A stretch of 64,000 nt of DNA, from NCBI RefSeq assembly GCF_003846175.1, contig NZ_ML123054.1:155585-219584 (forward strand). Reading direction: 5' to 3'. This document shows, piece by piece, positions 16,903-25,520 of the stretch. The DNA comes from Streptomyces sp. ADI95-17 (GTDB lineage: Bacteria > Actinomycetota > Actinomycetes > Streptomycetales > Streptomycetaceae). The notes beneath the pieces are model-generated. The model searched no databases and was not told the origin of the DNA. It saw nothing but the letters and a program-made list of their open reading frames with translations. How positions within the stretch are numbered: the first letter of the stretch is position 1; each line of letters begins with the position of its first letter. The position numbers were made by a program, and so were the translations under genes.

Positions 16903-16942
16903 TCATGTCCTGTCCGCATCGGGCAGGAAGCCGACCGAGACC

Positions 16943-17173
16943 TCACGCGCGCATGACCACAGCAAAAGACGTGCGGACGCGCCGGAAGCTCTTGTGCCCG
17001 CTGAGGCCGGTGTGGCGCATGCATTCCACATCGACGCTCGCGGAGTCCGTCGAAGGTTCCGCGGCCCAGTTGCACCAGAGACATCCGGCTTCGAATGTGG
17101 TGCCAGTGTCGGGGTGCTCAGTGATGCGATGCGGCACGTAGCGGTACGCGGCGTGCAGACGGACAGCTGTCAC
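16943..17173 (-). CDS. DUF7848-like small protein
   Basis: A 76-residue protein. The family pattern is clear: HRITEHPDTGTTFEAGCLWC, then a Cys (VECMRHTGLSGHKSFRRVRT) and the ending SFAVVMRA. Three cysteines and two histidines could bind zinc. The GTG start at 17173 overlaps the TGA of the small gene upstream as GTGA, so the two are translated together. These small proteins are frequent near DUF6879/DUF397 regulators in Streptomyces; function unknown. Confidence 0.7.
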   Translation of the reverse strand: MTAVRLHAAYRYVPHRITEHPDTGTTFEAGCLWCNWAAEPSTDSASVDVECMRHTGLSGHKSFRRVRTSFAVVMRA

Positions 17174-17343
17174 GGATGCACCCTGTGGTGTCGCCGCAGT
17201 TCAATATTGCAGTCGGTGACCGTTGACCAGTTGCCCGACCCGGCAGCCTCCTGGCGTTCCCGTGCGAGTGCTCTGCACACATCGCATCCGGGGGTGGGTT
17301 CGGGTGCCGCGAGGGGGCTCACCACGTGAACCGGCGCAGCCAT
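17170..17343 (-). CDS. Small CxxC protein
   Basis: A 57-residue protein, MAAPVHVVSPLAAPEPTPGC onward. It has GCDVCRALARERQEA and ends TVTDCNIELRRHHRVHP, a pattern seen in short Streptomyces proteins with one CxxC and a conserved DCN-(I/V)-RRH tail. An AGGA ribosome site precedes the ATG. It is coupled to the DUF7848-like gene by a 4-nt overlap. Function unknown. Confidence 0.6.
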   Translation of the reverse strand: MAAPVHVVSPLAAPEPTPGCDVCRALARERQEAAGSGNWSTVTDCNIELRRHHRVHP

Positions 17344-17376
17344 CGTCGTCCTGGGATTACTCACGAAAGGAAAGCT

Positions 17377-17544
17377 ATGCAGGTGCAGTTGGAGGGACGA
17401 GCTGATATTCACGAATATTCTCGCGACGGTGCCAGCCATGCATCGACATTCCTGGATGGTGGCGGCGATCCTGTGATCCGGAGCGGTTCCGCGCGAGAGG
17501 CAGGTCGAAATGGCACGCAGACTGCGGTTCAACGGCACAGGTAG
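17377..17544 (+). CDS. Possible small ORF upstream of DUF6879 gene
   Basis: A 55-residue frame, MQVQLEGRADIHEYSRDGAS onward, with a very good ribosome site (GAAAGGAAAGCT before the ATG). It overlaps the first 35 nt of the DUF6879 gene in another frame. No domain is recognisable. It may be a leader or coupling ORF rather than a functional protein. Confidence 0.35.
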   Translation: MQVQLEGRADIHEYSRDGASHASTFLDGGGDPVIRSGSAREAGRNGTQTAVQRHR

Positions 17545-18278
17545 CGGCGGCACGGGATGTCCGTCCCTCCACGAGGATCTCGAAAGCCGCGAAGTCATCG
17601 TTCACGGACCGCCGCTCAGCGATCCAGAGGACGTGGCCCAGCTGCATCACCTGTCGGAAGGCGAAGTGGCCGTCGTTGTGCCGCGCGAACTCTTGGTCGA
17701 CTATGCGCCGAGGGACGTCACCCGCGCGGCGAGGATCATCGACCTGGACGAGTTCGAGAACCTGTTCAGGACGTTCAAGCACACGGCATGGCGGCTGGAG
17801 ACCCGGCGGCGCTACGCAAGCGACGAAATCACAGACACATACCGCCAGTTCGCCGAGACCGGCAGCGTCGACTGGGACCTTGAAGACCCGTACTGCGCCA
17901 TGATCCGAGCTCAGACGGAGCAGGGAAAGCGGGTCGAACGAGTCCGTATCGCCGACGACCCGACGACCCGACGACCCGCCGACCCCCGGCCAGCTTTACC
18001 TCCTCGACAACGCGAAGCGGAACACCGTCATCGGCGAGGACATCAGAAGTCTGCGGAGGGCCGACGCGGCACGGCTCGGCCTGCCGGAAGAGGACTTCTG
18101 GATCTTCGACTCGCGAATCGTGGCATGGTTGAACTTCGACCCCGACGATCAACTCGTGGACGTCGAACTCATCACGGAGCCGGCAGAAGTGGTGCGCTGC
18201 TCCCTGACCCGTGACGCGGCATGGCACCACGCACTCCCGCACGAGATGTTCGCGGCCGGTATCAACCGGCTCGGCTGA
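17510..18278 (+). pseudogene. DUF6879 family gene broken by a frameshift
   Basis: The first part reads MARRLRFNGTGSGGTGCPSL to VERVRIADDP in frame with the ATG at 17510. The second part continues one frame later, from PGQLYLLDNAKRNTVIGEDI to AAGINRLG, ending at the TGA at 18276-18278. The join lies in a tandem CGACGACC-type tract at 17953-17985; a copy-number change there explains the shift. In the original frame translation runs to 18214 with unrelated residues. The combined protein would be the usual DUF6879 length, and such genes usually precede a DUF5753 HTH gene, as here. A sequencing or assembly error in the repeat is an alternative. Confidence 0.75.
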
Positions 18279-18295
18279 AGGCATGCGCTGAACCG

Positions 18296-19147
18296 GTGAG
18301 TACGGACTATCAACAGGCACGGGCAGCCCTGGGCGCCAGGCTCCGGGAGCTCCGTGCCACGTGCCCAGGTGGGCCGCTCACCGGTGCAGAATTGGCCGCG
18401 CGCCTCGGATGGACGCAGTCCAAGATCAGCAAGCTGGAGAACGGCCGGCAGACAGCTTCCCCCGAAGACCTGAAGCTGTGGGCCGTCGCAACCGGCTTCC
18501 CGGACGTCTACGACGAACTGCACGCCCGACTGCGGGGGTTCGAGTCGCACGTACGCTCATGGCGACGGCAACTCGCCTCCGGCCACCGCCCGGTGCAGGA
18601 CACCTGGAACGAGCTGGTCGCAGGTGCCACGACCATCCACGAGTGGGAACCGACCATGGTGTCGGGCATGCTCCAGACGGCCGACTACGCGCGCCACGTG
18701 TTCCTCAGGTACGCGGAGCTTCAGAACTCGGTCCGAGACACGGAAGAAGCCGTCCGCTCCCGAATGAAACGGCAGGAGTGGCTGTACCGCCCGGGCAAGC
18801 GACTTCACGTCCTGATGTGGGAAGCCGCGCTGCACACCTTGATCTGCCCTCCCCACGTACTCGCCGCCCAGCTGGACCGCCTGGCCGGCGTCATCGGCAT
18901 GGACACCATCCACCTCGGAATCGTCCCCCTCCACGCAACAGTGAAGGTCCCTCCGGCCAATGGCTTCTGGTGCTTCGACGGTCGCCTCGTGGTAACCGAG
19001 GACTGGCACGCCGAACTGTGGCTGGACGACACCGACACCATCACCACGTATCAGCGCGCGTGGCAGGCCCTGAGCGAATCCGCCGTGCACGGCTCCGAAG
19101 CCCAACGCACGATCGCCCAGGTCCGCCGGAGCGTCGACGTTCGCTGA
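18296..19147 (+). CDS. XRE-family regulator with DUF5753 domain
   Basis: A 283-residue Streptomyces-type regulator (BldB/WhiJ neighbourhood class). The XRE helix-turn-helix is at ~12-65 (LGARLRELRATCPGGPLTGA, LAARLGWTQSKISKLENGR), followed by the DUF5753 ligand/partner domain from ~95 (YEWEPTMVSGMLQTADYAR-like block, RMKRQEWLYRPGKRLHVLMW, ENGFW-like NGFWCFDGRLVV). The GTG at 18296 starts 17 nt after the DUF6879 stop, so the two form an operon. The DUF6879 partner is frameshifted, which may leave this regulator without its usual companion. Confidence 0.88.
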   Translation: MSTDYQQARAALGARLRELRATCPGGPLTGAELAARLGWTQSKISKLENGRQTASPEDLKLWAVATGFPDVYDELHARLRGFESHVRSWRRQLASGHRPVQDTWNELVAGATTIHEWEPTMVSGMLQTADYARHVFLRYAELQNSVRDTEEAVRSRMKRQEWLYRPGKRLHVLMWEAALHTLICPPHVLAAQLDRLAGVIGMDTIHLGIVPLHATVKVPPANGFWCFDGRLVVTEDWHAELWLDDTDTITTYQRAWQALSESAVHGSEAQRTIAQVRRSVDVR

Positions 19148-19199
19148 CGTGCCCTGCAGCTCGCTTGGCCCGACTGCTACCAGAGGGCGCCATGCCTGG

Positions 19200-19412
19200 T
19201 CACGAGTGCACTGCGCACTCCCCGGACGCAGAGCTTCGCAGGCCTCGTACGAACTCGGTCCAGGCGCTTCGTTGCACAGTCAGCCGAGCCCCCCGAGGTT
19301 GCTTCGAGTCGCGCACACCGATGACCGACGCCAGGTCGGCGACCTCGACGCACTCCGTGCCACTTCCGCCGCTGTACGACGACTTGAACCAGTGTGCTTG
19401 TTCGTGATCCAT
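19200..19412 (-). CDS. DUF397 protein
   Basis: A 70-residue DUF397 protein: HWFKSSYSGGSGTECVEVAD, then IGVRDSKQPRGARLTV and WTEFVRGLR. These small proteins pair with DUF5753 XRE regulators in WhiJ-like systems that act on development and antibiotic production. The ATG at 19412 overlaps the TGA of the upstream XRE gene by one nt (TGATG), so the two are coupled. Confidence 0.9.
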   Translation of the reverse strand: MDHEQAHWFKSSYSGGSGTECVEVADLASVIGVRDSKQPRGARLTVQRSAWTEFVRGLRSSASGECAVHS

Positions 19413-20257
19413 CAAAGCTCTCCGCAGACTCGATTCAGGAACGTGGCAGACAGATCGATATCCAACGCCTGTGCACGCAGGTACTCGAACGCCAACTTAT
19501 AGCGCGCAAGTTCCTGCGTCTTCTCCATGAAGAGGCCACCACCAATGATGTCCACGTACACGACGTCAAGCTCGGGTGCGGGGCCACCAAGGACGACGAA
19601 GCTACCCACTGCTGCCGCGTGGGCGCCTGCTTCGAACGGCAGTATCTGCACAGTGATGTGCGGTTGAGCGGCCAGTGCACACAGGTGCTTCAACTGCTTG
19701 CGCATGACGTCGCGGCCACCCACGATGCGCCGGATGACTGCTTCATCAATCACCGCCCAGATGTGTGGTGGCTCGGTCCGAGCGAGAAGTTCTTGCCGCT
19801 TCATGCGGATGTCCACCATGTGGTGGATCTCCTGGTCAGTGCATCGCCTCTCCGAGGCGCGATGTACCGCTTCTGCATACTCGCGCGTCTGCAGCAGACC
19901 AGGTACGTACATGCAGGCGTAGTGGTCCTCGCTCACCACCTCGTCTTCGAGGGTCAGCATGAGGTTCATCGACTCGGGAATCGGGTCGGCCAGTGACCGC
20001 CACCAGCCTTGGATTCGAGCTCCCTTGGCGAGCTCGACCAGCGACGAACGCTCTTGATCCGATGCGCCGTATTCGCGGCAGAGGGCGTCGACGGCTGGCC
20101 ACTTGACCGTGCCCTCCTTCGTCTCGTAGCGGCTCAAGGTTGCCTTGGAGATGCCAACCCGAGCTCCTGCCTCTTCCAGAGTGAGGCCTTTGTGCTCGCG
20201 GAGGCGGCGCAGATCTGCGCCGAGTTGGCGTCTGCGGGTGGTCGGTCCAACTGGCAT
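19412..20257 (-). CDS. XRE-family regulator with DUF5753 domain (WhiJ-like)
   Basis: A 281-residue regulator. The HTH at ~10-65 reads LRRLREHKGLTLEEAGARVG then ISKATLSRYETKEG, and DUF5753 occupies the rest (MYVPGLLQTREYAEAVHRAS, RMKRQELL, ITVQILPFEAGAHAAAVGSF, EYLRAQALDIDLS). It is coupled to a DUF397 gene downstream and diverges from an RsbW-like ATPase gene upstream. This XRE-DUF397-ATPase trio is the usual Streptomyces arrangement. Codon usage is less GC-biased than in flanking core genes. Confidence 0.9.
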   Translation of the reverse strand: MPVGPTTRRRQLGADLRRLREHKGLTLEEAGARVGISKATLSRYETKEGTVKWPAVDALCREYGASDQERSSLVELAKGARIQGWWRSLADPIPESMNLMLTLEDEVVSEDHYACMYVPGLLQTREYAEAVHRASERRCTDQEIHHMVDIRMKRQELLARTEPPHIWAVIDEAVIRRIVGGRDVMRKQLKHLCALAAQPHITVQILPFEAGAHAAAVGSFVVLGGPAPELDVVYVDIIGGGLFMEKTQELARYKLAFEYLRAQALDIDLSATFLNRVCGEL

Positions 20258-20393
20258 GGCTTTGATCCCTCGTGTTGATCCTCAAGAGCGTGCATCGTGT
20301 GGAGCGCATTGAGCAAGACAGCGCACTTCGGGGGCGCGCGGCAGTTGGTGTGCTCCCGCGAGCGCCGATATGGGAGTTCCATTTTGAGAGTTT

Positions 20394-20404
20394 CACTGAC
20401 AGTG
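20394..20404. promoter_or_regulatory. Palindrome in the XRE/ATPase divergent promoter
   Basis: CACTGACAGTG is a perfect 11-bp palindrome within a longer GAGAG...GAGAG context. It lies between the divergent XRE and ATPase genes and is a plausible site for the XRE regulator. A TTGAGA hexamer overlaps its left side. Confidence 0.35.
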
Positions 20405-20458
20405 TGAGAGGTGTTGGGTGCGCAGAGTGACTATCTTGCAAGTGTAGGAGTGAGTGGC

Positions 20459-21115
20459 TTGAGTGAGTGTCGTTTCGGGATGGACAGAAAGGCGTGGGAC
20501 CTGGCGTTCCTGGCTGAGGCTGAAGAGCTCGCCGGCCTGCGGCGAGTGATGCGATTGCACCTGGAGCTCTGGGGCCTGCCGGAAGTCGTCGATGCGGCGC
20601 AGATCTGCGTTACGGAACTGGTCTCAAACGTGGTTACGCATGTGGGCCCCGGAACTCCGTGTTGTCTAGCCGTGTCGATGAATGGTGGTCGCCTTCGCGT
20701 CGAGGTGAGCGATCCCGACCTGCAGGGGCTTCCGACGCTCGTCGCAGCGGCGGAGGGGAGTCAGACGGGGAGGGGAATGACTCTTGTGGACGGTGTGGCC
20801 GATCACTGGGGCGTCATCCTCCGCGGTGATTCCAAAGTCACCTGGTGTGAGTTGTCTACCGGTCTTCAGTCATCAAGTGATCACGTTCACGGCCCGCAAG
20901 TTGCCAAGGCGGAAGCCCTATTGGGACTCTGCGGGCTCGGTAGTGTCCCGGCGAGCGCGCGTCGCGAGCGGCTGAGTCTGGCTTTGGGGAGGGAGCTGGC
21001 AATCGACCTGATCGTCGATCTCCTCCACTGGTTCCGTGCCCATGGCTGCGATCCGGACGAGGCCCTCGACTGCGCACAAACGCACTTCGAAGCTGAGGTG
21101 GCAGGTTCAGCGTGA
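20459..21115 (+). CDS. RsbW-like anti-sigma/ATP-binding protein
   Basis: About 218 residues with a GHKL ATPase domain: N-box ICVTELVSNVVTHV, then VEVSDPDLQGLP, and the GRGMTLVDGVADHWG block. A C-terminal extension of ~70 residues (HVHGPQVAKAEALLGL onward) is specific to the WhiJ-associated subgroup. The TTG at 20459 is chosen because GGAG lies eight nt upstream; an in-frame ATG at 20480 (MDRKAWDLAFLAEAEELAG) and a GTG at 20411 are alternatives. Divergent to the XRE-DUF397 pair, it is probably part of the same regulatory module. Confidence 0.82.
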   Translation: MSECRFGMDRKAWDLAFLAEAEELAGLRRVMRLHLELWGLPEVVDAAQICVTELVSNVVTHVGPGTPCCLAVSMNGGRLRVEVSDPDLQGLPTLVAAAEGSQTGRGMTLVDGVADHWGVILRGDSKVTWCELSTGLQSSSDHVHGPQVAKAEALLGLCGLGSVPASARRERLSLALGRELAIDLIVDLLHWFRAHGCDPDEALDCAQTHFEAEVAGSA

Positions 21116-21356
21116 AACAACGCCAGTCGCTGAACTCGATGAAATCGCTCAGGAGCTAGATGGCCTGGAGGCCAGCTGCGAAATCCGAGGCTCGGTGTCA
21201 GGCGGCGGGCTCGCAGGTGCCGTAGAGGTGGGGTGGGGTCGCTCACCCTTCCGTGGGGCACCGGCAAAGTGGTTGCTTCGGGACACCGATCGATGGGAAG
21301 TGGCCATGATCGGCCGAAAAGCTTGATCGAACGCAAGTAATCGGCAGCATGTTCGC

Positions 21357-22283
21357 ATGTCGCCATCGAAGCCCATCTATTTCGGCCCACCCCCAAATGT
21401 GAGCGAGGGGCAGCGGTTCCGAACGCACGATGCCCTGTACGCGGCAGACGTGCATCGGTTTCGGGGTCGGGGGATCTCGGGGACGTCACATGAGGGCGTT
21501 GACTCGATAGTTGCCAGTGGCGGTTACGCCGGTGACGAGGACTTGGGTGACACCATCATCTATACGGCCCAAGGGGGGAAGCCGGACGATGACGGGCACC
21601 TCACGGAGGATCAGTCCCTGACTGGGGTCAATGAGGGCATGCTGATCAACTATCGGGAGGGGCTACCCATCCGATACGTACGGGGGCTTGGGATCAGGCG
21701 GGGTAAGGCGACCGAAGGGTACGTATACCGTGGTCTGTACCTCGTTGAGGATTACTGGAATGTGCGCACTGAGCGCGGGCACCTCATGTGGCAGTTCCGC
21801 CTCGCGAAGTCCTCGGCCGGGGAGCGTTGGGGCGTGGACGAGGTGAGCGACACACCTGCGGATGACCAAGCGGACCTGGCTCGGCAGGTAGCAGCCGCGA
21901 GGTATGTCAGCACCCAGCGGCTCGTGCGCAACACTCAGGAAGCTCGCACCATAAAAGCTCTCTACGACAACACCTGTCAGATGTGTCGTATCCCAGTTGT
22001 GGTCGACATCAATGGTGCGAGGTACAGCGAGGGAGCGCACATACATGCGCTAGGCAGGCCACATGATGGTCGTGACGTCCGTAGCAATATTTTGTGTCTC
22101 TGCCCGAACTGTCATGTTCTCTTCGACAACGGGGCACGCCTCATCACTGATGACCTCAAGGTCGTAGACACCCTCAACCGCCGGGTGCTCGGCGACCTCT
22201 ACGTGGAGCGGGAGCATCAGATCGACACAGCCTGCCTGGGGCAGCATCGATCTAGATGGGCAGATCGCTCGGAGAACCTTTAG
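21357..22283 (+). CDS. SRA (YDG)-HNH type IV modification-dependent endonuclease
   Basis: A 308-residue protein joining an N-terminal SRA/YDG domain with an HNH nuclease. The SRA part (~1-155) shows HRFRGRGISGTSHEGVDSIV, GGYAGDEDLGDTIIYTAQGG, LTGVNEGMLINYREGLPIRY and YVYRGLYLVEDYW. The HNH part (~200-265) has CQMCRIP, EGAHIHALGRPHDGRD and NILCLCPNCHVLFDNG, giving two CxxC zinc pairs and the catalytic histidine. SRA domains flip out 5-methyl- or 5-hydroxymethylcytosine, so this should cut methylated DNA, like ScoMcrA and TagI. Its stop codon is 1 nt from that of the SauUSI-like gene on the other strand. Confidence 0.92.
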   Translation: MSPSKPIYFGPPPNVSEGQRFRTHDALYAADVHRFRGRGISGTSHEGVDSIVASGGYAGDEDLGDTIIYTAQGGKPDDDGHLTEDQSLTGVNEGMLINYREGLPIRYVRGLGIRRGKATEGYVYRGLYLVEDYWNVRTERGHLMWQFRLAKSSAGERWGVDEVSDTPADDQADLARQVAAARYVSTQRLVRNTQEARTIKALYDNTCQMCRIPVVVDINGARYSEGAHIHALGRPHDGRDVRSNILCLCPNCHVLFDNGARLITDDLKVVDTLNRRVLGDLYVEREHQIDTACLGQHRSRWADRSENL

Positions 22284-22284
22284 A

Positions 22285-25200
22285 TCAACCCGCAGCGATT
22301 GCTGAGTAGGTCCACACGTCGGCTGGCATCTCGTGGAGGAGCTTCCAGATGATGCCCATGGGCTTGCTGCCCTTGTGCTCGACGTACTCGGCGGAGCCAA
22401 GGAGCATCCACGGCTGAGGTCCGCCGATGTCTGTCTTTTTGTAGCGGCGGACGAAGAGGAGGACGTGGGTGCCCTTCTCTTCGTGGGTCTGGTAGCGGAT
22501 GCCGGTGGGGGACGTCTCTGAGGTCTGGTTCTGGGACTCCCAGTGGAACAGGTGCTCGTTCCGTGCGTAGTCCTTGTAGCGAGTCTCCGGGGAGAAGTCC
22601 TTCTCATCCTTTTCGAGGGTGATGAGCAGTGCATCGGTTTGGATGTTCTCGCACCACTTCACACCTTCCCGGAAGTGCCCCGGCATGAAGCCGCCTACGT
22701 AGGACTGGCCGAGCGCGGGAAGGATCTCTTCGCGGCTGTACGAGGCGTGCACTGACAGCGGCAGGCTCGCGTGCTCGCCGAGCAGCGGGACGGGTACGTG
22801 GTCGGCCTGGTCTAGGACGTGAGCGAGGACCTGGCGGAGTTCGTCGCGGAAGGCGTGCTGCGGGCGGAGGGTGTCGAATCCCTCTTGGTAGCTGCTGAAG
22901 CCGCCGCCCAGTGGCCACAGTGAGAAGAAGAACATGCGGGCGAAGGCCTGCTCTTGTTCGCTGAGCTCGCTGTACGCGGGGGCATCGTCGATGAGCAGCT
23001 TGCCGTACGCGGCGACTCGGAGCGGGTCGTCAACGTGGAGAAAGGCTGAGATGCGTTTCAGCAGTGAGGGTTCTCCGTCTGGCCCGGACTCGGGGAGAAG
23101 CTTTGCCCGGCGGAGCAGGCCTGTCCATGAGTTTCCGTTGCCCCGGTACAGCTCCTTGAGCTCGCGACGGCTCTCCTGGAGGTAGCTAGCGAGTCGCGGT
23201 TCGGCGTAGTCGGCGACCTCGCGGGCAAGTTGTGTGACGTTGACGCTGATCTGACTGCGGATGTTGTCAATGATCAGGTCCTTGGCCTTCGACTCAAGGA
23301 TGATCTGGCAGCCAGATGGCAGCTGCGGGAAGTCGTGCTCGATGTTGGTGAGCAGACGATTGCGGGTGAGGTTGGTCAGCGCGCGGAACTGTTCCTCGAA
23401 GCGGAACTCCTTGCGGTGCTGACCGATGAAGTCCAGGACGGTGAGGACCGCCTTGTCCTCGGTCCGCCGCAGGCCTCGTCCCAGCTGCTGGAGAAACACC
23501 GTGGCGCTGGAAGTGGGACGCAGAAGAAGCAGGGTGTCGACGTCAGGGATGTCGAGGCCTTCGTTGAACAGGTCCACAGAGAAGATGACTTGGAGCGTTC
23601 CTGCTTTGAGCTGGTCCAGGGACTCCTTACGCTCATGGCGTGGGGTCTCACCGGACAGGGCCACCGCGTTGAGGCCGGCTCGACGGAAGAAGTCGGCCAT
23701 GAAGACTGCATGTGCGACTGACACGCAGAAGCCCAAGGCGCGCATCGATCCCGGGTCAGCAACCTTGTCCTTCACGGCTTGCACGACGAGCCTGGCTCGT
23801 GCGTCATTGCCAGTGAAGAGGTTGCTGAGGTCCCCGGCGTCGTACGCTCCACGCTTCCAGGCGATTGCGCTCATGTCAGTGTTGTCGGTGACGCCGAAGT
23901 AGTGGAATGGACTGAGTAGGTCGTTCTCTAGAGCTTCCCAGAGGCGCATCTCTGCGGCGATCCGACCGTCAAAGAACTCGTCCTGGATGTTCAGTCCATC
24001 CATGCGCTCCGGGGTTGCAGTGAGTCCGAGGAGCTCCTGCGGCTCGAAGTGATCCAGGATTCTCCGGTACGTCGGGGACGTGCCGTGGTGGAACTCGTCG
24101 ATCACGATGACATCGAAGTGGTCTGGAGCGAGGCGGTCTAGCACACGTGAGTTGAGCGACTGAACGCTACCGAAGACGTGCGTCCAGTTATCGGGGATCT
24201 CCCCACCGACGAAGAGTTCACCGAAGTTAGCGTCGACCAACACGTTCTGGTACACGCGCAGAGACTGTTCCAAGATCTCCTTGCGGTGCGCGACGAAGAG
24301 CAGACGCGGATCGCGGCCTAGCGTCTGCCGCAGGCGCTTGAAGTCCAAGGCTGCCATCACGGTCTTGCCCGTTCCGGTCGCTGCAACGAGGAGGTTGCGG
24401 TGCCGGTCGTGGATGATGCGTTCCACTTCGAGGCGTTCAAGCATGTCGCGCTGGTGAGGGTAGGGACGAACCTCAAGCCCAGAGAGTGTGATGGCGGTGC
24501 TTCCGTTCCGGCTGGACCCGCCAGCCTGTGCGAGCGCTTCGTCGAGTCGTGATGCATCGCTGTCGGGGTCGTATGGCTCGAAGGAGCGCTCGCTCCAGTA
24601 CGCATCAAATGTTGCCTCGAACTTGCGGATGACCGCGGGGGTGGCGACCGACGAGAGCCGCACGTTCCATTCGAGCCCGTCGAGCAACGCAGCCTTGGAC
24701 AGGTTCGAGCTGCCTACGTACGCCGTATCGAAGCCACTACTGCGACGGAAGAGCCACGCCTTGGCGTGTAGACGCGTCGAGCGAAGCTCGTAGTTGACCT
24801 TCACCTCAGCACCGAATTCACGGACCAGGCGGTCCAGCGCACGACGCTCGGTTGCTCCGATGTAGGTAGTGGTCAGCACGCGGATGGGGATACCACGCTC
24901 GCGCGCGGAGGAGAGCGACTGCTCAAGGACTCGGAGTCCATGCCACTTCACGAAGGCGCAGAGGAGATCAACGCGGTCTGCTGTGGCCAGCTCGGCTCGC
25001 AGTTCGAAGCCCAGGCTCGGGTCTTCGGGGGAATTTGTGATCAGTGCTGTCTCGGAGAGGGGCGTCGCCGGGCGAATTGCGTACACACCAGGAGCTTCTT
25101 GCTCTGCGACTGCGAGCAGTTGTCGCGGGCCTTCGAGGACGAGATCGACCCACTCGGTCGCGCCTTCGATGGTGCTGAGCGAATCCAGGATGTGGTTCGC

Positions 25201-25425
25201 AGCAACTACCTGCTCCGCAGGTGAGAGGCCCTGGAGAACCCTTCGTACGACGTTCGCGATGTGTCTGGTCAGCACGGTTGGCGCAGATTCAGCGCCAACC
25301 ACCTCGTCGATGGAGCGCCAGCCCGCGGAGCCGAACTGCTTCATGCGATCTTCGAGGCGTTGGGTGATCAGCGTCTCGTACAGCCCAGCGACCGGGGCCG
25401 CGTTGCCTGCCATCTCGTTGGGCAT
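22285..25425 (-). CDS. SauUSI-like type IV restriction enzyme (PLD-helicase-DUF3427)
   Basis: A 1046-residue enzyme with the architecture of SauUSI, which cuts DNA containing modified cytosine. The PLD nuclease has HAKAWLF at 220-226 with VGSSNLSKAALLDG after it. The superfamily 2 helicase has Walker A AATGTGKT (351-355 GTGKT), Walker B VIDEFHH (443-446 DEFH), LTATPERMDG and QQLGRGLRR. The C-terminal DUF3427 region (PLGGGFSSYQEGFDTL, KDFSPETRYKDYARNEHLFH) is proposed to recognise the modified base. The ATG at 25425 follows GAGGGG. It converges tail to tail with the SRA-HNH nuclease, forming a two-enzyme barrier to methylated DNA. Codon GC is lower than in the surrounding core genes, suggesting transfer. 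Confidence 0.9.
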   Translation of the reverse strand: MPNEMAGNAAPVAGLYETLITQRLEDRMKQFGSAGWRSIDEVVGAESAPTVLTRHIANVVRRVLQGLSPAEQVVAANHILDSLSTIEGATEWVDLVLEGPRQLLAVAEQEAPGVYAIRPATPLSETALITNSPEDPSLGFELRAELATADRVDLLCAFVKWHGLRVLEQSLSSARERGIPIRVLTTTYIGATERRALDRLVREFGAEVKVNYELRSTRLHAKAWLFRRSSGFDTAYVGSSNLSKAALLDGLEWNVRLSSVATPAVIRKFEATFDAYWSERSFEPYDPDSDASRLDEALAQAGGSSRNGSTAITLSGLEVRPYPHQRDMLERLEVERIIHDRHRNLLVAATGTGKTVMAALDFKRLRQTLGRDPRLLFVAHRKEILEQSLRVYQNVLVDANFGELFVGGEIPDNWTHVFGSVQSLNSRVLDRLAPDHFDVIVIDEFHHGTSPTYRRILDHFEPQELLGLTATPERMDGLNIQDEFFDGRIAAEMRLWEALENDLLSPFHYFGVTDNTDMSAIAWKRGAYDAGDLSNLFTGNDARARLVVQAVKDKVADPGSMRALGFCVSVAHAVFMADFFRRAGLNAVALSGETPRHERKESLDQLKAGTLQVIFSVDLFNEGLDIPDVDTLLLLRPTSSATVFLQQLGRGLRRTEDKAVLTVLDFIGQHRKEFRFEEQFRALTNLTRNRLLTNIEHDFPQLPSGCQIILESKAKDLIIDNIRSQISVNVTQLAREVADYAEPRLASYLQESRRELKELYRGNGNSWTGLLRRAKLLPESGPDGEPSLLKRISAFLHVDDPLRVAAYGKLLIDDAPAYSELSEQEQAFARMFFFSLWPLGGGFSSYQEGFDTLRPQHAFRDELRQVLAHVLDQADHVPVPLLGEHASLPLSVHASYSREEILPALGQSYVGGFMPGHFREGVKWCENIQTDALLITLEKDEKDFSPETRYKDYARNEHLFHWESQNQTSETSPTGIRYQTHEEKGTHVLLFVRRYKKTDIGGPQPWMLLGSAEYVEHKGSKPMGIIWKLLHEMPADVWTYSAIAAG

Positions 25426-25520
25426 GACGGAATCCCCTCATCTCACCAGCTACGCATGCAGTTGTATCAAGCGGGACTGACAAACCACCGGCCGCCTGCG
25501 CCCTTGCACTGGGGTGGCGG

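Noticed and set aside
18530..18556. Sequence like a tRNA T-arm (GGGTTCGAGTC)
   Set aside because: It is inside the well-supported XRE/DUF5753 gene, and no acceptor or anticodon arms fit around it.
21036..21326. 96-codon frame overlapping the end of the RsbW-like gene
   Set aside because: It overlaps a conserved gene in another frame, has no ribosome site and no recognisable domain.
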